A stretch of 64,000 bases of DNA from Clostridia bacterium UC5.1-1C12 (GCA_001305055.1 BBZX01000012.1:40405-104404), one strand, 5' to 3'. Positions 1 through 11,635 are shown, counted from the stretch's first letter. The notes: a model not told the origin generated them from the letters alone. Translations and numbers: made by a program.

Positions 1-112
1 CATTATCTCAATCGAATTATATTTACAAACGATAAACAAGAAAAATTTAGTTATACTAATCAATCTTATTTCCTTTTCTAAATTACTAATGCAGGGCGCA
101 CCCTATAATACA

Positions 113-152
113 AAAAACTCCCATTACAGACCATTACCTGTAAAAGGAGCTT
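113..152 (-). terminator. Terminator of the ATP synthase operon
   Basis: Read on the minus strand, an interrupted stem (CTCC..TTACAG pairing with CTGTAA..GGAG) is followed by a run of six T. It lies just after the atpC stop. The remaining bases 1-112 hold no gene that I can see. Confidence 0.75.
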
Positions 153-157
153 TTCTT

Positions 158-553
158 CTATTTAAAATTGGCAACTCGAATACGGTTCATTGCCCGATCT
201 AAGGCAACCTGCGCACGACGAATAGATGTATTCGCATCTTTTCTGGCGAGTCGTTTCTCGGCTCTTTCCTTTGCACGTTTTGCTCTTTCAACATCGATTT
301 CATCCTTGCCCTCAAAAGCATCAGCCAGAATCCGCACCTCGTTATCGTTAAGCTGCAGCAGACCGCCAGTGATGGCATAGACACGTTCTTCATGATTAAT
401 TGTCAGGATCATACTGCTGGTAGTAATCATTGCGACTAACGGCATATGGTTAGGCAGAATCGCACATTCACCCGTTGTCGTTGTACAATGAATTTTCTCT
501 GCTTCATAATTCCCATATAAACCATAAGGAGTTATGATTTTAACTCTCAGCAT
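158..553 (-). CDS. atpC: F1Fo ATP synthase epsilon subunit
   Basis: Epsilon subunit of the F1 central stalk, which couples rotation to catalysis and can inhibit ATP hydrolysis. The N-terminal beta-sandwich (ITPYGLYG, CAILPNHMPL, ITGGLLQLNDNEV) and C-terminal helical domain rich in Glu, Arg and Lys are both visible; about 131 residues is normal for the family. I start at the ATG at 553, which follows the atpD stop (TAAGATG); an in-frame TTG lies 12 bases upstream. It is the last gene of the atp operon and is followed by the operon terminator. Confidence 0.95.
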   Translation of the reverse strand: MLRVKIITPYGLYGNYEAEKIHCTTTTGECAILPNHMPLVAMITTSSMILTINHEERVYAITGGLLQLNDNEVRILADAFEGKDEIDVERAKRAKERAEKRLARKDANTSIRRAQVALDRAMNRIRVANFK

Positions 554-554
554 C

Positions 555-1956
<1,402 letters not shown>

Positions 1957-1970
1957 CATTGTTCCTCTCA

Positions 1971-2806
1971 TTATAAAGCATTCGCTCCGCCGACAATTTC
2001 CGTGATCTCCTGGGTAATTGCCGCCTGACGTGCTTGATTATATGCTAATTCTAATGTACTCTTCAAATCCTCAGCATTATCCGTTGCTGTTTCCATCGAA
2101 GTTCTCCTTGATGCCTGCTCACTCGTTTTCGTTTCAAGATAATAAGAATAAACCAACGATTTAATCGACATCGGAATCAGATCATTTAAAATTTCTTCTT
2201 CACTCGGTTCAAAGATGGTATCGGCAGATGCCCCCTTCTTTTCAACCTTTTCAACCGGCAGCAAAGTGACGATTTTAGGTTCAAACCGCAGCGGATTGAT
2301 AAATTCCGTATAAACGATACGAATCTTACCAATTTCCTGATTTCGGTATTTCGCAAGGGCGCTTTCCGCAAGCTGCGCTAACAGCGCATAATTATCATCC
2401 TCAACCTGGATATACTCCTCAACCACATTGCGCTGACGGCTTTTAGCCCAGACAGCCCCCTGTGTGCCAAGCATTACCAGCTGTTCATCCTGCGGACATT
2501 CAGCTTCCAGCAGGCGATAAACATTTGCGTTATATGCTCCGCATAAACCCATATCGGAAGTAAAGACAATTGTCAGCGTCGGTGCATCCGCATTTTCTAC
2601 CAGATAAGGATTATCAAAGTTGTAAGGTTTGCCAAAATCTGTTCCAGCACTTCTTTCAGATAATGTGCATATTCCTTATTCTGCTTCATTCTTTCCTTTT
2701 GACGGGTATACTTACTGGCGGCAACCAACTGCATCGCTTTAGTGATCTTCATCGTTGAATCTACGGAACGGATACGGCTCTTGATGGCTAATTGACTAGC
2801 TCCCAT
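1971..2806 (-). CDS. atpG: F1 ATP synthase gamma subunit (one frameshift)
   Basis: Gamma subunit, the rotating central shaft of F1. The N-terminal coiled coil ([25 protein letters not shown]) and the C-terminal helix ([37 protein letters not shown]) are the diagnostic ends. The frame breaks near 2632; restoring one A (GCAAAACCT) gives [18 protein letters not shown] and joins the pieces smoothly. Total length is about 279 residues, normal for the family. It lies between atpA and atpD as in other F-type operons. Confidence 0.93.
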
Positions 2807-2810
2807 AAGC

Positions 2811-4349
2811 CTAACCTTCGATCAGCTTTGAAAAAACGTCAGCGAATTCATCAAGCACTTCTTTGATATGTGCATTTAATTCATTACTGATATCGTGTTT
2901 TTCATTAATCTCATCCACAATTTCAGGATGCTTTTCATGCATCATCTTAAGCATTTCTGTCTCATAAGAATGGACATTCTCCACATCCACATTCTTGAGA
3001 TAGCCATATTTAGCCGCAAATAAGGATAAAACCTGATCTGCGACACTCATTGGATCATACTGATTCTGTTTCAGCAATTCAGTCAATTTCGCACCATGGT
3101 CCAAGGTTGCTTTAGTTGCCGGATCAAGATCCGAACCAAATTTAGCAAATGCCTGCAGCTCACGATATTGAGCAAGTTCCAGCTTCAAAGAACCTGATAC
3201 CTTTTTCATGGCTTTAACCTGCGCTGCTGATCCTACACGGGATACGGACAAACCGCTGTCAACAGCCGGCCGGATACCTTCATTAAATAATTCTGTCTGC
3301 AAGAAGATCTGACCATCGGTAATAGAGATAACATTGGTAGGAATATAAGCCGAAATATCTCCCGCCTGCGTCTCAATGATCGGCAGAGCTGTTAATGAAC
3401 CATTGCCATATTCCTCATTCATCTTCGCGGCCCGCTCTAAAAGGCGGCTGTGCAGATAGAATACATCACCCGGATAGGCTTCACGGCCCGGCGGACGTTT
3501 CAACAGCAAGGACAGTGTACGATAAGCAACCGCATGCTTACTTAAATCATCATAAACGATCAGGACGTCTTTGCCCTGCTCCATCCATTCTTCACCCATC
3601 GCGCAGCCACTGTATGGCGCGATATACTGTAAAGGCGCCAGCTCAGAAGCTGTTGCAGCCACCACGGTCGTATAATCCATTGCGCCATGCTGACGGAGTT
3701 TTTCAACGATCTGGGCTACTGTACTGGCTTTTTGACCAATTGCTACATAGATACAATTAATATTTTCATTTTTCTGATTGATGATCGTATCAACCGCAAT
3801 TGCCGTCTTACCAGTCTGACGGTCACCGATAATCAGCTCACGCTGACCGCGGCCGATCGGAATCATCGAGTCAATAACCTTCAAACCAGTCTGAACTGGC
3901 TGATGCACTGACTTACGTGTCATAACACCAGGCGCAACACGTTCAATCGGACGGAATTTATCCGCTTTGATTTCCGGTCCGCCGTCAATTGCCTGACCTA
4001 ATGCGTTAACAACACGGCCAAGCAAATCATCCCCAACCGGTACTTCAACGATCCTGCCGGTACGCTTTACCGTATCACCTTCACTGATCAGTGTATCACT
4101 TCCCATTAAAACAGCACCGACATGTTCTTCTTCAAGATTCAGCACCATTCCATATACATCATGCGGGAATAACAGCAATTCTCCGGACATGGCATTTTCC
4201 AGCCCATGAATCAGGGCAATACCGTCACCAATCGTAATTACTGTTCCTGTTTCCGCAACTTCAAGCTCTTCATCATAGTGCATGATCTGCTCCTTGATGA
4301 TTTTACTAATTTCTTCAGGTCTTAAATTCACATTCGTCACCTCACTCAT
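2811..4349 (-). CDS. atpA: F1 ATP synthase alpha subunit
   Basis: Non-catalytic nucleotide-binding alpha subunit of F1. At 512 residues it is full length and unbroken. The P-loop GDRQTGKT is at about residues 165-172, followed by the conserved DTIINQK, and the alpha-specific [13 protein letters not shown] lies before the C-terminal helical bundle. The start overlaps the atpH stop by four bases (ATGA), indicating translational coupling. Confidence 0.97.
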   Translation of the reverse strand: MSEVTNVNLRPEEISKIIKEQIMHYDEELEVAETGTVITIGDGIALIHGLENAMSGELLLFPHDVYGMVLNLEEEHVGAVLMGSDTLISEGDTVKRTGRIVEVPVGDDLLGRVVNALGQAIDGGPEIKADKFRPIERVAPGVMTRKSVHQPVQTGLKVIDSMIPIGRGQRELIIGDRQTGKTAIAVDTIINQKNENINCIYVAIGQKASTVAQIVEKLRQHGAMDYTTVVAATASELAPLQYIAPYSGCAMGEEWMEQGKDVLIVYDDLSKHAVAYRTLSLLLKRPPGREAYPGDVFYLHSRLLERAAKMNEEYGNGSLTALPIIETQAGDISAYIPTNVISITDGQIFLQTELFNEGIRPAVDSGLSVSRVGSAAQVKAMKKVSGSLKLELAQYRELQAFAKFGSDLDPATKATLDHGAKLTELLKQNQYDPMSVADQVLSLFAAKYGYLKNVDVENVHSYETEMLKMMHEKHPEIVDEINEKHDISNELNAHIKEVLDEFADVFSKLIEG

Positions 4350-4886
4350 TGCAGCGCAGTATTGACAACTTCTTCCCTGAGACGGGCTAAACGATTAGCC
4401 GCAGAGTTATCAAGAATCTGGTCATTGATTTTAATTCTTAGACCCGCAAGCAGTGCTTTATCCACGTACCACCTGCATTCAACTTTTTGATTCATTTTCT
4501 GTTCAAGCATTTCTGAAACACGTTTTTTCTCATTCTCATCCAATTCAACCGCACTTGACACAGCAGCAACCGCAATATGAAAATGATTATTATACAATGC
4601 TTCAAACTCCTCAACAGCATCCTTAAACTTGACAAAACGGTTCTTATCAATCATATACTTCATATAATTCAGTAATAAATGATCGATATCTTTTCCATAA
4701 ATTTTTTCAAGCAGTTTCTTTCTTTTCCTGTTTGCGAACCTTTGGATGATTCAAAACCTTCACCAAATCAGGCGTCATCGTCGATAAGACAACATGACAC
4801 TCCTGTTTAAACCGATCCAGTTTATTGCATTCAAGGCCAATCTCAAACAGCGCTTCACCATAACCCTTCGCTACTAACCCTGCCAT
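4346..4886 (-). CDS. atpH: F1Fo ATP synthase delta subunit (frameshift)
   Basis: Delta subunit (OSCP), which links the peripheral stalk to the top of F1. An open reading frame covers only the C-terminal 105 residues ([15 protein letters not shown] onward). Reading upstream in another frame gives [19 protein letters not shown], a typical delta N-terminus, so the gene starts at 4886. The shift is in an A-rich run near 4714-4730 and is best explained by one extra A or two missing A, giving [23 protein letters not shown]. The start overlaps the end of atpF. Confidence 0.88.
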
Positions 4887-5392
4887 GGTGTTTCACCTGC
4901 ATTATTGATAAAGTCATCGATATACTTCTTCTGTTCTTCATCATTTAACTCCTTGCCGACAATCTTTTCTGCAGCAAGGAAGGCAACCTCTGTGATTTCT
5001 TTCTTGATGTCTTTTTCAGCCATCATCTTTTCACGTTCAATATCACGCTGTGCCTTTTCAACAGCATTGTTTGCATCAACACGAGCCTTGCTCAAAATCT
5101 GAGCGCCTTCCTGCTTCGCGCTGAGCTTTGCCGCCTCAATGATCTCATGAGCTTCATTCTTAGCTCCTTTTAATTGTTGAGCATACTGCTGTTTAAATGC
5201 TTCACCTTCCGCATGTGCCTGCTGACCGCTGGCAATTTCATCGGCAATCAGTTTCTGACGGCGGTCAAAATACCCCAGCACCTGAGGCCAGAAAAAATGT
5301 TTAGCAAGCAGACAGATCAGCACAGTAGAAATCAGAACGAGTATCATATCTGTGACATTCAGACGCAGATAGTTATCAATATTAATATTCAT
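4874..5392 (-). CDS. atpF: F1Fo ATP synthase b subunit
   Basis: Peripheral-stalk b subunit. One N-terminal membrane helix (MILVLISTVLICLLAKHFFW, roughly residues 16-35) precedes a long charged coiled coil (RQKLIADEIASGQQ through KDIKKEITEVAFLAAEKIVGKELN). At 172 residues its length is usual. It sits between atpE and atpH in standard order. Confidence 0.95.
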   Translation of the reverse strand: MNINIDNYLRLNVTDMILVLISTVLICLLAKHFFWPQVLGYFDRRQKLIADEIASGQQAHAEGEAFKQQYAQQLKGAKNEAHEIIEAAKLSAKQEGAQILSKARVDANNAVEKAQRDIEREKMMAEKDIKKEITEVAFLAAEKIVGKELNDEEQKKYIDDFINNAGETPWQG

Positions 5393-5426
5393 GATACCCT
5401 CCTTTTCTTAATTTTCACTACCCAGA

Positions 5427-5687
<261 letters not shown>

Positions 5688-5696
5688 CTATAGCTT

Positions 5697-6413
5697 TTAG
5701 TCTTCTTCCGGGAAAGCCTGTCCCAAGAAAAAGGTTGATAAAGTGAAAAAGATGTAAGTCTGAATGCATCCTGAGAAAATATCAAAATACATATGTAGAA
5801 ATGGTGTAACAATGAACAACGAAGCGCCTAATCCTGTAAACAGATTGTTTAATACCGCAAACAAACTGTAAATCAGCGTCATGATGATCGTTCCTCCCAG
5901 CATATTACCAAACAGACGCAATGAGAGCGAAAGCGGGAATACGCAGTCACCAAGAATATTCAATGGTGTAAGAATCCAGATAGGTTCGGTCCATCCCTTA
6001 AGATGACCCAAAATCCCCTGTTCCTTAAAGGCGGTGAACTGAATCACACAGAACATGATTACGGCAAGTGTTGCATTGACGCTTAAGTTGGATGTCGGTG
6101 CCTGTACACCTAACAGGCTGCTCAGATTTGAAAGCAGCATGATAATAATCATGGTTCCATATAATGGAAGAAACTTTCGCGTCCGTTTACCGAGGCTGTT
6201 GTTTACGATCCAGATTACTAACTGCACAGCAGCTTCCGCAACCAGCAAAATGCCATGCGGTGCCTGTGAAGCGTCAGCCTTCTTGAACTTGTTGCCAAGT
6301 ACGACCATCAGTACAGCTACAATCGTACAGATCGCCAGCCAGACCAGGATTGATACATGGATCTGGATCTCAAGCGAACCGATCGTAAGCAATATGCCAT
6401 CAAAATTCTCCAA
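5697..6413 (-). CDS. atpB: Fo ATP synthase a subunit
   Basis: Membrane a subunit forming the ion half-channels beside the c ring. The essential stator arginine is in LSLSLRLFGNMLGG. At least five hydrophobic helices are visible, and 238 residues matches Gram-positive homologues. It is preceded by atpI with no gap (6413/6414) and followed by atpE. Confidence 0.95.
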   Translation of the reverse strand: MENFDGILLTIGSLEIQIHVSILVWLAICTIVAVLMVVLGNKFKKADASQAPHGILLVAEAAVQLVIWIVNNSLGKRTRKFLPLYGTMIIIMLLSNLSSLLGVQAPTSNLSVNATLAVIMFCVIQFTAFKEQGILGHLKGWTEPIWILTPLNILGDCVFPLSLSLRLFGNMLGGTIIMTLIYSLFAVLNNLFTGLGASLFIVTPFLHMYFDIFSGCIQTYIFFTLSTFFLGQAFPEED

Positions 6414-6776
6414 CTATTTCACCTCCTTGTCCGCAAAAAAGCGGGTATAGATTAAAATTGCTGCCTTGTTGCAAAGGAAACCAGCCAACAGCGCGAAAAT
6501 ATTAAATCCCCGCCAATAGCTGACGCCGAAGATCAGCGCATAGATCATATAGCGCAGCAGATAGTTTGCACGGGCACTGCGGCCGGCACTCGGCCCATTG
6601 ATTTTATAAGCCATTTTAACTACCATGTTGAAGCCGATGATCGATACCAATGCACCAATCGCAATTCCACCTGTAATCGATGCTTCTTTAAAAATAAGCG
6701 AGAGTACAATCAGGACTCCGGCTAAAAGCAATGTCAGCTTGCGTATCTGATAGGCCAGTATGGTTTTTTCATCCAT
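6414..6776 (-). CDS. atpI: ATP synthase subunit I (AtpI-like)
   Basis: Small four-helix membrane protein at the position of atpI, immediately before atpB. Family knowledge gives AtpI a chaperone role in c-ring assembly. Visible hydrophobic segments are LLLAGVLIVLSLIF, GGIAIGALVSIIGFNMVV, YMIYALIFGVSY and FNIFALLAGFLCNKAAILIY. The family is poorly conserved, so the call rests on size, topology and operon position. It overlaps the end of the preceding atpZ-like gene by eight bases. Confidence 0.75.
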   Translation of the reverse strand: MDEKTILAYQIRKLTLLLAGVLIVLSLIFKEASITGGIAIGALVSIIGFNMVVKMAYKINGPSAGRSARANYLLRYMIYALIFGVSYWRGFNIFALLAGFLCNKAAILIYTRFFADKEVK

Positions 6777-6957
6777 TTTTTGAAGTCTCCCTTATTAATA
6801 AATACAAACTGCCAAACAGCACATAAAGCAGCAGCGCAATCATGATCCATGGTGTCGTATGTAATTGCTCATCAACCCATTTACCAAAAAATATCGCAAA
6901 GATACTTCCCACAACGATCCGTGTGACAAAGCGTGTCGCCTTATGATAGCCATTCAT
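6769..6957 (-). CDS. atpZ: AtpZ/AtpI-type small membrane protein
   Basis: A 62-residue protein with two transmembrane helices (FVTRIVVGSIFAIFFGKWVD and PWIMIALLLYVLFGSLYLLIRE). The GKWVDEQL segment between the helices is typical of the AtpZ family, which occurs upstream of atpI. Its start overlaps the upp stop (TAATG), so upp and atp genes are translationally coupled. Proposed roles in the literature (c-ring assembly, Mg2+/Ca2+ transport) are not resolvable here. Confidence 0.75.
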   Translation of the reverse strand: MNGYHKATRFVTRIVVGSIFAIFFGKWVDEQLHTTPWIMIALLLYVLFGSLYLLIRETSKNG

Positions 6958-7577
6958 TATTTTGTACCAAAGATACGGTCGCCGGCATCACCAAGGCCTG
7001 GTACGATATAACCTTTTTCATTCAGCTTATCATCCAATGCCGCTAAATAAATATCAACATCAGGGTGTTGTGCCTCTACAGCTTTGACGCCTTCCGGAGC
7101 GCCGACCAGACAAACCAAACGAATATTCTTCGCGCCCTGACGTTTAACCATTGTGATTGCCGCATTCGCGCTGCCGCCGGTCGCCAGCATTGGGTCAACA
7201 ATCATCACAACGGCATCATCCATGCATTTTGGATATTTCGCAAAATATTCATGAGGTTCAAGCGTCTCTTCATCACGATACAATCCGATATGTGCCACCT
7301 TTACCGTCGGCACCAGATCACAGATACCATTAACCATGCCCAGTCCCGCACGCAGAATCGGTACTAAAACAATATCTGTTGCCAATGTCTTGGTATGACA
7401 GTCACCCATCGGTGTTTCCACAATCACATCACGGGTTGGAACATCACGGGTAATTTCATACGCCATCAAACCGGCGATCTCGTCAAGATTCTGACGGAAA
7501 TCTTTGGTAGACGTATCCTTAGACCGCATGATAGCCAGTTTATGCGTAATCAAAGGGTGTTCTAAAACATGTAACAT
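6957..7577 (-). CDS. upp: Uracil phosphoribosyltransferase
   Basis: Pyrimidine salvage enzyme that makes UMP from uracil and PRPP. The PRPP-binding motif [15 protein letters not shown] and the uracil-binding C-terminus [17 protein letters not shown] are clear. At 206 residues it is full length. It is the first gene of the upp-atp transcription unit, and GGAGG lies before the start. The order upp then atp matches Bacillus. Confidence 0.97.
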   Translation of the reverse strand: MLHVLEHPLITHKLAIMRSKDTSTKDFRQNLDEIAGLMAYEITRDVPTRDVIVETPMGDCHTKTLATDIVLVPILRAGLGMVNGICDLVPTVKVAHIGLYRDEETLEPHEYFAKYPKCMDDAVVMIVDPMLATGGSANAAITMVKRQGAKNIRLVCLVGAPEGVKAVEAQHPDVDIYLAALDDKLNEKGYIVPGLGDAGDRIFGTK

Positions 7578-7584
7578 ACGTTTC

Positions 7585-7640
7585 CTCCATTACTGTGGAT
7601 CACAGCCACTAATTCTTGATAAGTATACCATTTCTGACAC
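7585..7640 (-). promoter_or_regulatory. Possible upp-atp promoter and ribosome site
   Basis: On the minus strand an extended -10 (TGGTATACT, at about 7622-7630) lies about 45 bases before the upp start, with no clear -35. A good GGAGG site follows. Confidence 0.35.
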
Positions 7641-8015
7641 CAAATGAGTAGCCTGTTTGCTAATTTTTTTAGCCATTTTCACAAACTATAAAAGGTGTTC
7701 AGCTCACTGCTTTTAAGCAGGAACCTAGGCAGTCACTTATATAAAGCGCATACATTAAGAATAAGTGATTCAAATCAACCTTTTCTTTTTTGTGATAAAA
7801 GCAGCATTTTTAACAACTACCATTCAGCGTAGAAAAATATACTTACTAACAGTCTCAGCAGTTCTGTCAGATATAATTATACCCTTAAAATTGAATCTTG
7901 TATTTACACAAAATCAAATTTCTGTCTAAATCGCATAATTGGGATTTTCATGGTCATGAATATTGACAAATTCGCTCATAATTCACTATATTATGACATT
8001 CTTTAACAATCATCT
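7641..8015. other. Intergenic region between upp and lysR
   Basis: About 375 bases without a gene. I see one small perfect hairpin (CTGCTT/AAGCAG, 7708-7721) that lacks a T-run. A plus-strand TTGACA-18-TATATT (7963-7992) would read antisense into the LysR gene. Nothing else stands out. Confidence 0.4.
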
Positions 8016-8888
8016 TTATGCTTTCCCAAGCATTGTGTAGATTTCATGATATATATCCTTATATATACTGTTTTTACGCCAGATAAAATTGAATTCATGG
8101 GTTGCGGAAAAATCATTTAAGGTAATTTCCCTTAAGATTCCCTGATCCAATTCCTGCTGAACCACCGGCTGATAAAAGAATGATATACCAGCACCCGCAC
8201 AAACCATCTTCTTAATTGTATTCAGGTTGCCGATTTCAACCTTATGTGAAAAATCATTCAGTGTCAGATTTTTCTCTTTCAGCTTCCGCTCCAGCATTTC
8301 ACGTGTTCCTGAACCGGCTTCACGGACAAGCAGTCTTTCATTAAGCAGGTCCGTCATTGATTTTGCAAAGCATTGATAATCATAGGCACAAACCGGCAGG
8401 AATCGCTCACAGCTATATACGATGCTGTCATAAGAGGACTTTGCAAAGAAGCCTTCAACGATTGCAAAATCAATATCTCCATTATCCAGCATTTGAATCA
8501 GTTTCGCTGTATTGGCAACAAACATGCGTATTTCCGCTTCAGGCTCATGCTCTAAAACCTTCAGCAACACCTTTGGCATGATATATTCACCGATCGTCAG
8601 CGTGGCTCCGAAATGCAGAACTCTTTTTGAAGTTTGCTGATGAATCATTTCAATCAGCTTCTGTGCATCATGACGCATCGTAGTGGCCGCCTGCCGAAAC
8701 ATCATGCCAGCCTCACTCAATACCAGCTGTTTGCCTTCATAGCTGATAAGCCGAGTGCCTGCCTGAGTTTCTAAAGCTCGTATATGCTGTGAGACCGCCG
8801 GCTGGGTAATATGCAGCAATTGAGCTGCCTTTGTGTAATTCATGGTTTCACAGACTACTAAAAAGGTTTCAACTTTAACGTCCAGCAT
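8016..8888 (-). CDS. LysR-family transcriptional regulator
   Basis: LysR-type activator/repressor of about 290 residues. The N-terminal winged helix-turn-helix is clear (NYTKAAQLLHITQPAVSQHIRALE), followed by a LysR substrate-binding domain with the typical LLVREAGSGTREMLE segment. I start at the ATG at 8888 (MLDVKVETF), because the longer ORF begins inside the ribosome site GGGAGGTG. It is transcribed away from the flavin reductase gene across an interval that holds two T-N11-A palindromes, so it probably controls that gene and itself. The effector is unknown. Confidence 0.9.
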   Translation of the reverse strand: MLDVKVETFLVVCETMNYTKAAQLLHITQPAVSQHIRALETQAGTRLISYEGKQLVLSEAGMMFRQAATTMRHDAQKLIEMIHQQTSKRVLHFGATLTIGEYIMPKVLLKVLEHEPEAEIRMFVANTAKLIQMLDNGDIDFAIVEGFFAKSSYDSIVYSCERFLPVCAYDYQCFAKSMTDLLNERLLVREAGSGTREMLERKLKEKNLTLNDFSHKVEIGNLNTIKKMVCAGAGISFFYQPVVQQELDQGILREITLNDFSATHEFNFIWRKNSIYKDIYHEIYTMLGKA

Positions 8889-8903
8889 AAAATCACCTCC
8901 CAT

Positions 8904-8940
8904 TAAGTATAACTTATTTTTTATATATAAGATATTCTTA
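8904..8940. promoter_or_regulatory. Two LysR-type operators, 24 bp apart
   Basis: TAAGTATAACTTA (8904-8916) and TAAGATATTCTTA (8928-8940) are both perfect 13-bp interrupted palindromes of the T-N11-A form expected for LysR proteins. They share TAAG/CTTA ends and lie between the divergent lysR and reductase genes. Confidence 0.65.
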
Positions 8941-8962
8941 TCGTTAAATAAGTAATCATAAT

Positions 8963-8991
8963 TTTACATAATGATTTAAGCTTGATAATAT
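8963..8991 (+). promoter_or_regulatory. Promoter of the flavin reductase gene
   Basis: TTTACA (8963-8968), a 17-base spacer, then TAATAT (8986-8991). It lies just downstream of the LysR operators. The leader that follows contains a short AAAAGGT/ACCTTTT inverted repeat ending three bases before the ribosome site GGAGGG. Confidence 0.6.
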
Positions 8992-9030
8992 ATTAACTAA
9001 AAAGGTCAGGAACCTTTTTTGGAGGGAAAT

Positions 9031-10753
9031 ATGAACAACAAATTTGTAAAGGCAAGTCTTGCCGGCTTCATGGCAATGAGTCTTGGCGCTTGTTCCAGCA
9101 AAAATGCTCCGGTTGACAACAAAGAACCGGGAACAGCAGCCGGAACATTTGAAGCTAAAGCTTCAGGCTACGGTGGTGAACTTAATCTGACAGTCACCAT
9201 TGACAACAATGTTATTACGGATATCGCATTAGGTGAAAATCATGAAACTAATGTCGTTATCGACCGCGCATTCCCAATTATCAGGATCGTATATTAGAAG
9301 CTAATTCACCTGTCGTTGACAGCGTGAGTGCTGCTACTTTCTCATCTTTCGCAGTAAAGAGCGCCGTAGCTGACGCAATGAAACAGGCAGGCATGGAGGT
9401 TGAGGCAATCACCATGACAACTGCAGGCCCGGCTAAAGAAGCTAAAACAATTGAAGATGTAAATGCTGATATCGTAGTTGTCGGCGGCGGTCCTTCTGGA
9501 TTGGCTGCAGCGATTACGGCTAAAGAAGCAAATCCAGATGCGAACGTTATTCTGGTAGAAAAATTTGATATTCTGAGCGGTAATGGTAAGTTTGATATGA
9601 ACTTCTATGACCTGATTAATTCTGAAGCACAAAAAGCAGCAGGTACAGAACGCTACACTGAAAATGCTGTGGAAAATTTCATTGAAGACATGAAGGATGC
9701 CGGTGATACTGCTGAGCGGCTGCAGGTTTGGGCTGAGCAGGAAGCACAGCTTGATGCATGGCTGAGAGGCATGGGCGTTGAACTTGATTACAACTATGGC
9801 AGTACAAACCACATGGCTAAAGAAGACCAATATGCCGGTGAGGTTGTACAGGCTGGTTTAGAAAAACGCGCACAAGCATTAAATATTGATATCCGCACCG
9901 GTACTAAGGGTAATGACCTAATCATGGAAAACGGTGAATGCAAAGGTATTATGGTTACTAACAATAATAATGAAAGCTATAACATTCTGGCAGCTGCGAC
10001 GATCATCGCAACCGGCGGCTTCAGTTCTAACAAGGAATTGGTTGCCGAATACGCTCCTGGTTATGAAGTATTAAATACGTCAAATCAATTAGGTACTACA
10101 GGTGATTTTGTAAAAGTATTTGAAAAGAATGGTTTCGCAATGGAGAACATGGACATGGTTCGTGTATTCCCATTAATTATTTCTGTACGCCGTGATTTAA
10201 CTGGCGGTGCTGATCAATTCATTCTTGTTAATAAAGAAGGAAATCGTTTCATTGCTGAAAGTGCCGGCGGTATAAATTTAGGCACAACAATCCAAGCTCA
10301 GACTGACGGTGCAGCTTACTATATCACTGACCAGAGTGGTTATGATTCATTCTATCGTATCAGAAAACATGTTGATGCCGGCTATTATGTAAAAGGTAAT
10401 ACGATGGCAGAAATTGCTGAACAGTTAGGTATTGATGCTGAACAATTACAAGCAACTTTGACAGCTTCAACGCGGCTGCTGCAGCGGGTGAAAATGATGA
10501 ATTCTCAGGTAAACCAGAAAATCGTCCAATGGATGCTCAGGGGCCTTATTATGCAGTACGTGTAGAATCAGCTAACCACATGACTAAGGGCGGTGTCGTT
10601 GCTAACGAAAAAGCTCAGGTACTTTATGAAGATGGTTCCGTTGTAAAAGGACTGTTCGCTTCCGGTGAAGTTACATGGCAGTCAGGCGGTTATTCACAAT
10701 CTGTAGTATTCGGGCGTGTTGCCGGTGAAAATGCTGCAGCTAGTTTAGAATAA
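9031..10753 (+). CDS. Secreted flavin reductase with FMN-binding and FAD domains (two frameshifts)
   Basis: Lipoprotein flavoenzyme of the fumarate/urocanate-reductase type. A lipobox (SLGACSS) is followed by an FMN-binding domain ending in DSVSAATFSS, the site where ApbE-type enzymes attach FMN to Thr. An FAD domain follows (VVVGGGPSGLAAAI) and the C-terminus has NHMTKGGV and SVVFGRVAGENAA, matching the catalytic His/Arg regions of the family. The frame breaks near 9279 (one missing base, restoring FPIIQDRILEANSP) and near 10459 (GG read as G, restoring LDSFNAAAAAGENDEF). It probably acts outside the membrane on an unknown electron acceptor. Confidence 0.85.
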
Positions 10754-10760
10754 GAAAATA

Positions 10761-10806
10761 AAAATCTGTGACTTTAGTAAGAACTACTATCGATCACAGA
10801 TTTTTT
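10761..10806 (+). terminator. Terminator after the flavin reductase
   Basis: AAATCTGTGA pairs with TCACAGATTT and is followed by a T-run. The stem is perfect over ten bases. Confidence 0.85.
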
Positions 10807-10912
10807 CTATTCAAAATATATAGGTGTCAAAGAAATCTTTTTAAAGCGTACCGCTTTATCCCAGTTGCATTCATAGTAATAGAATACATCATCCACATAT
10901 ATCTCATTTTTT
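10807..10912 (-). pseudogene. Possible gene remnant, about 32 residues
   Basis: On the minus strand one frame reads EIYVDDVFYYYECNWDKAVRF and ends at a TAG that touches the terminator. The composition looks protein-like but there is no full gene. An ATG lies upstream but is out of frame by one base. I cannot assign a family, and the rest of the interval to 11046 is AT-rich without features. Confidence 0.2.
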
Positions 10913-11046
10913 AGTCATTATATCATGTATATCATAAATTCTGTAACTAATAAGAATGGTCTATCTCAATTTCATTTAATAATTATTTCTGCTGATTCTG
11001 TTGAATTACATAATAAAGTCATTAAATGTAAGTAACATGTATACGT

Positions 11047-11457
11047 TCATGAACATTTTACAGCCAGCAATAATTTAATATCTTCAAAATTCTTTCTGTT
11101 CATGACTCTGTAATGGATCCAGCCGCCGTCACTGCAAGGATACTTATGATCGATATATTCCTGTGTATCCTTGCAAACACGATCATAAACTGATGAAAAC
11201 TGCTTATCGGTTAATCGCAGCATGACAGTAAATGCGCCATTTTCAGCGAAAATATTACATACTAATTTTTGCTTTCTCTTATGAGCAATTCCCCAACCAT
11301 AATTATTACCATATGGAAAAACGATTTTTTGTTCCGTATCATAAGTATCATGCAGCCATTCACTGAGTTCGATAAACAGCAGCGCAGCATCACCGCAATA
11401 TGCACTCATTTCATCCATTGTCGGAACTAGTTGTTTATTAAGCATTCTTTCATACAT
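11047..11457 (-). CDS. DUF3788-like protein
   Basis: A 136-residue soluble protein of unknown function. The pattern of an early GDAALLFIELSEWL helix, then YGWGIAHKRKQKLVCNIFAENGAFTVMLRL and a C-terminal EDIKLLLAVKC fits my memory of the DUF3788 family. It is a single-gene unit; no catalytic residues are recognisable. Confidence 0.6.
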   Translation of the reverse strand: MYERMLNKQLVPTMDEMSAYCGDAALLFIELSEWLHDTYDTEQKIVFPYGNNYGWGIAHKRKQKLVCNIFAENGAFTVMLRLTDKQFSSVYDRVCKDTQEYIDHKYPCSDGGWIHYRVMNRKNFEDIKLLLAVKCS

Positions 11458-11603
11458 ATTCAGATAACCTCCATTTGGGAATTAATCAAAGTCATTGAAA
11501 TGACGATCTTCTCCATATCTTTCAGTTTAATTGTCAGCAAGCCTCATGTTAAAATAATATCGAATTTGCCATTAAATATATATATTGTCTCTTAAATTTA
11601 AGT

Positions 11604-11634
11604 ACATAAAAAGAAAACCGTCCTTAGACGGTTA
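11604..11634 (-). terminator. Terminator of the glyA transcription unit
   Basis: On the minus strand AACCGTC-TAAG-GACGGTT is followed by TTCTTTTT directly after the glyA stop. Confidence 0.85.
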
Positions 11635-11635
11635 A

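Noticed and set aside
3395..3911. Plus-strand ORFs inside atpA
   Set aside because: They lie entirely antisense to an intact essential gene and give low-complexity, non-family proteins.
7963..7992. Plus-strand TTGACA-18-TATATT
   Set aside because: It would transcribe antisense into the lysR gene and no plus-strand gene follows. In AT-rich DNA such matches arise by chance.
9342..9830. Minus-strand ORF of 162 codons inside the flavin reductase
   Set aside because: It is a shadow of the plus-strand gene, whose domains and codon pattern are clear, and it has no ribosome site or family match.
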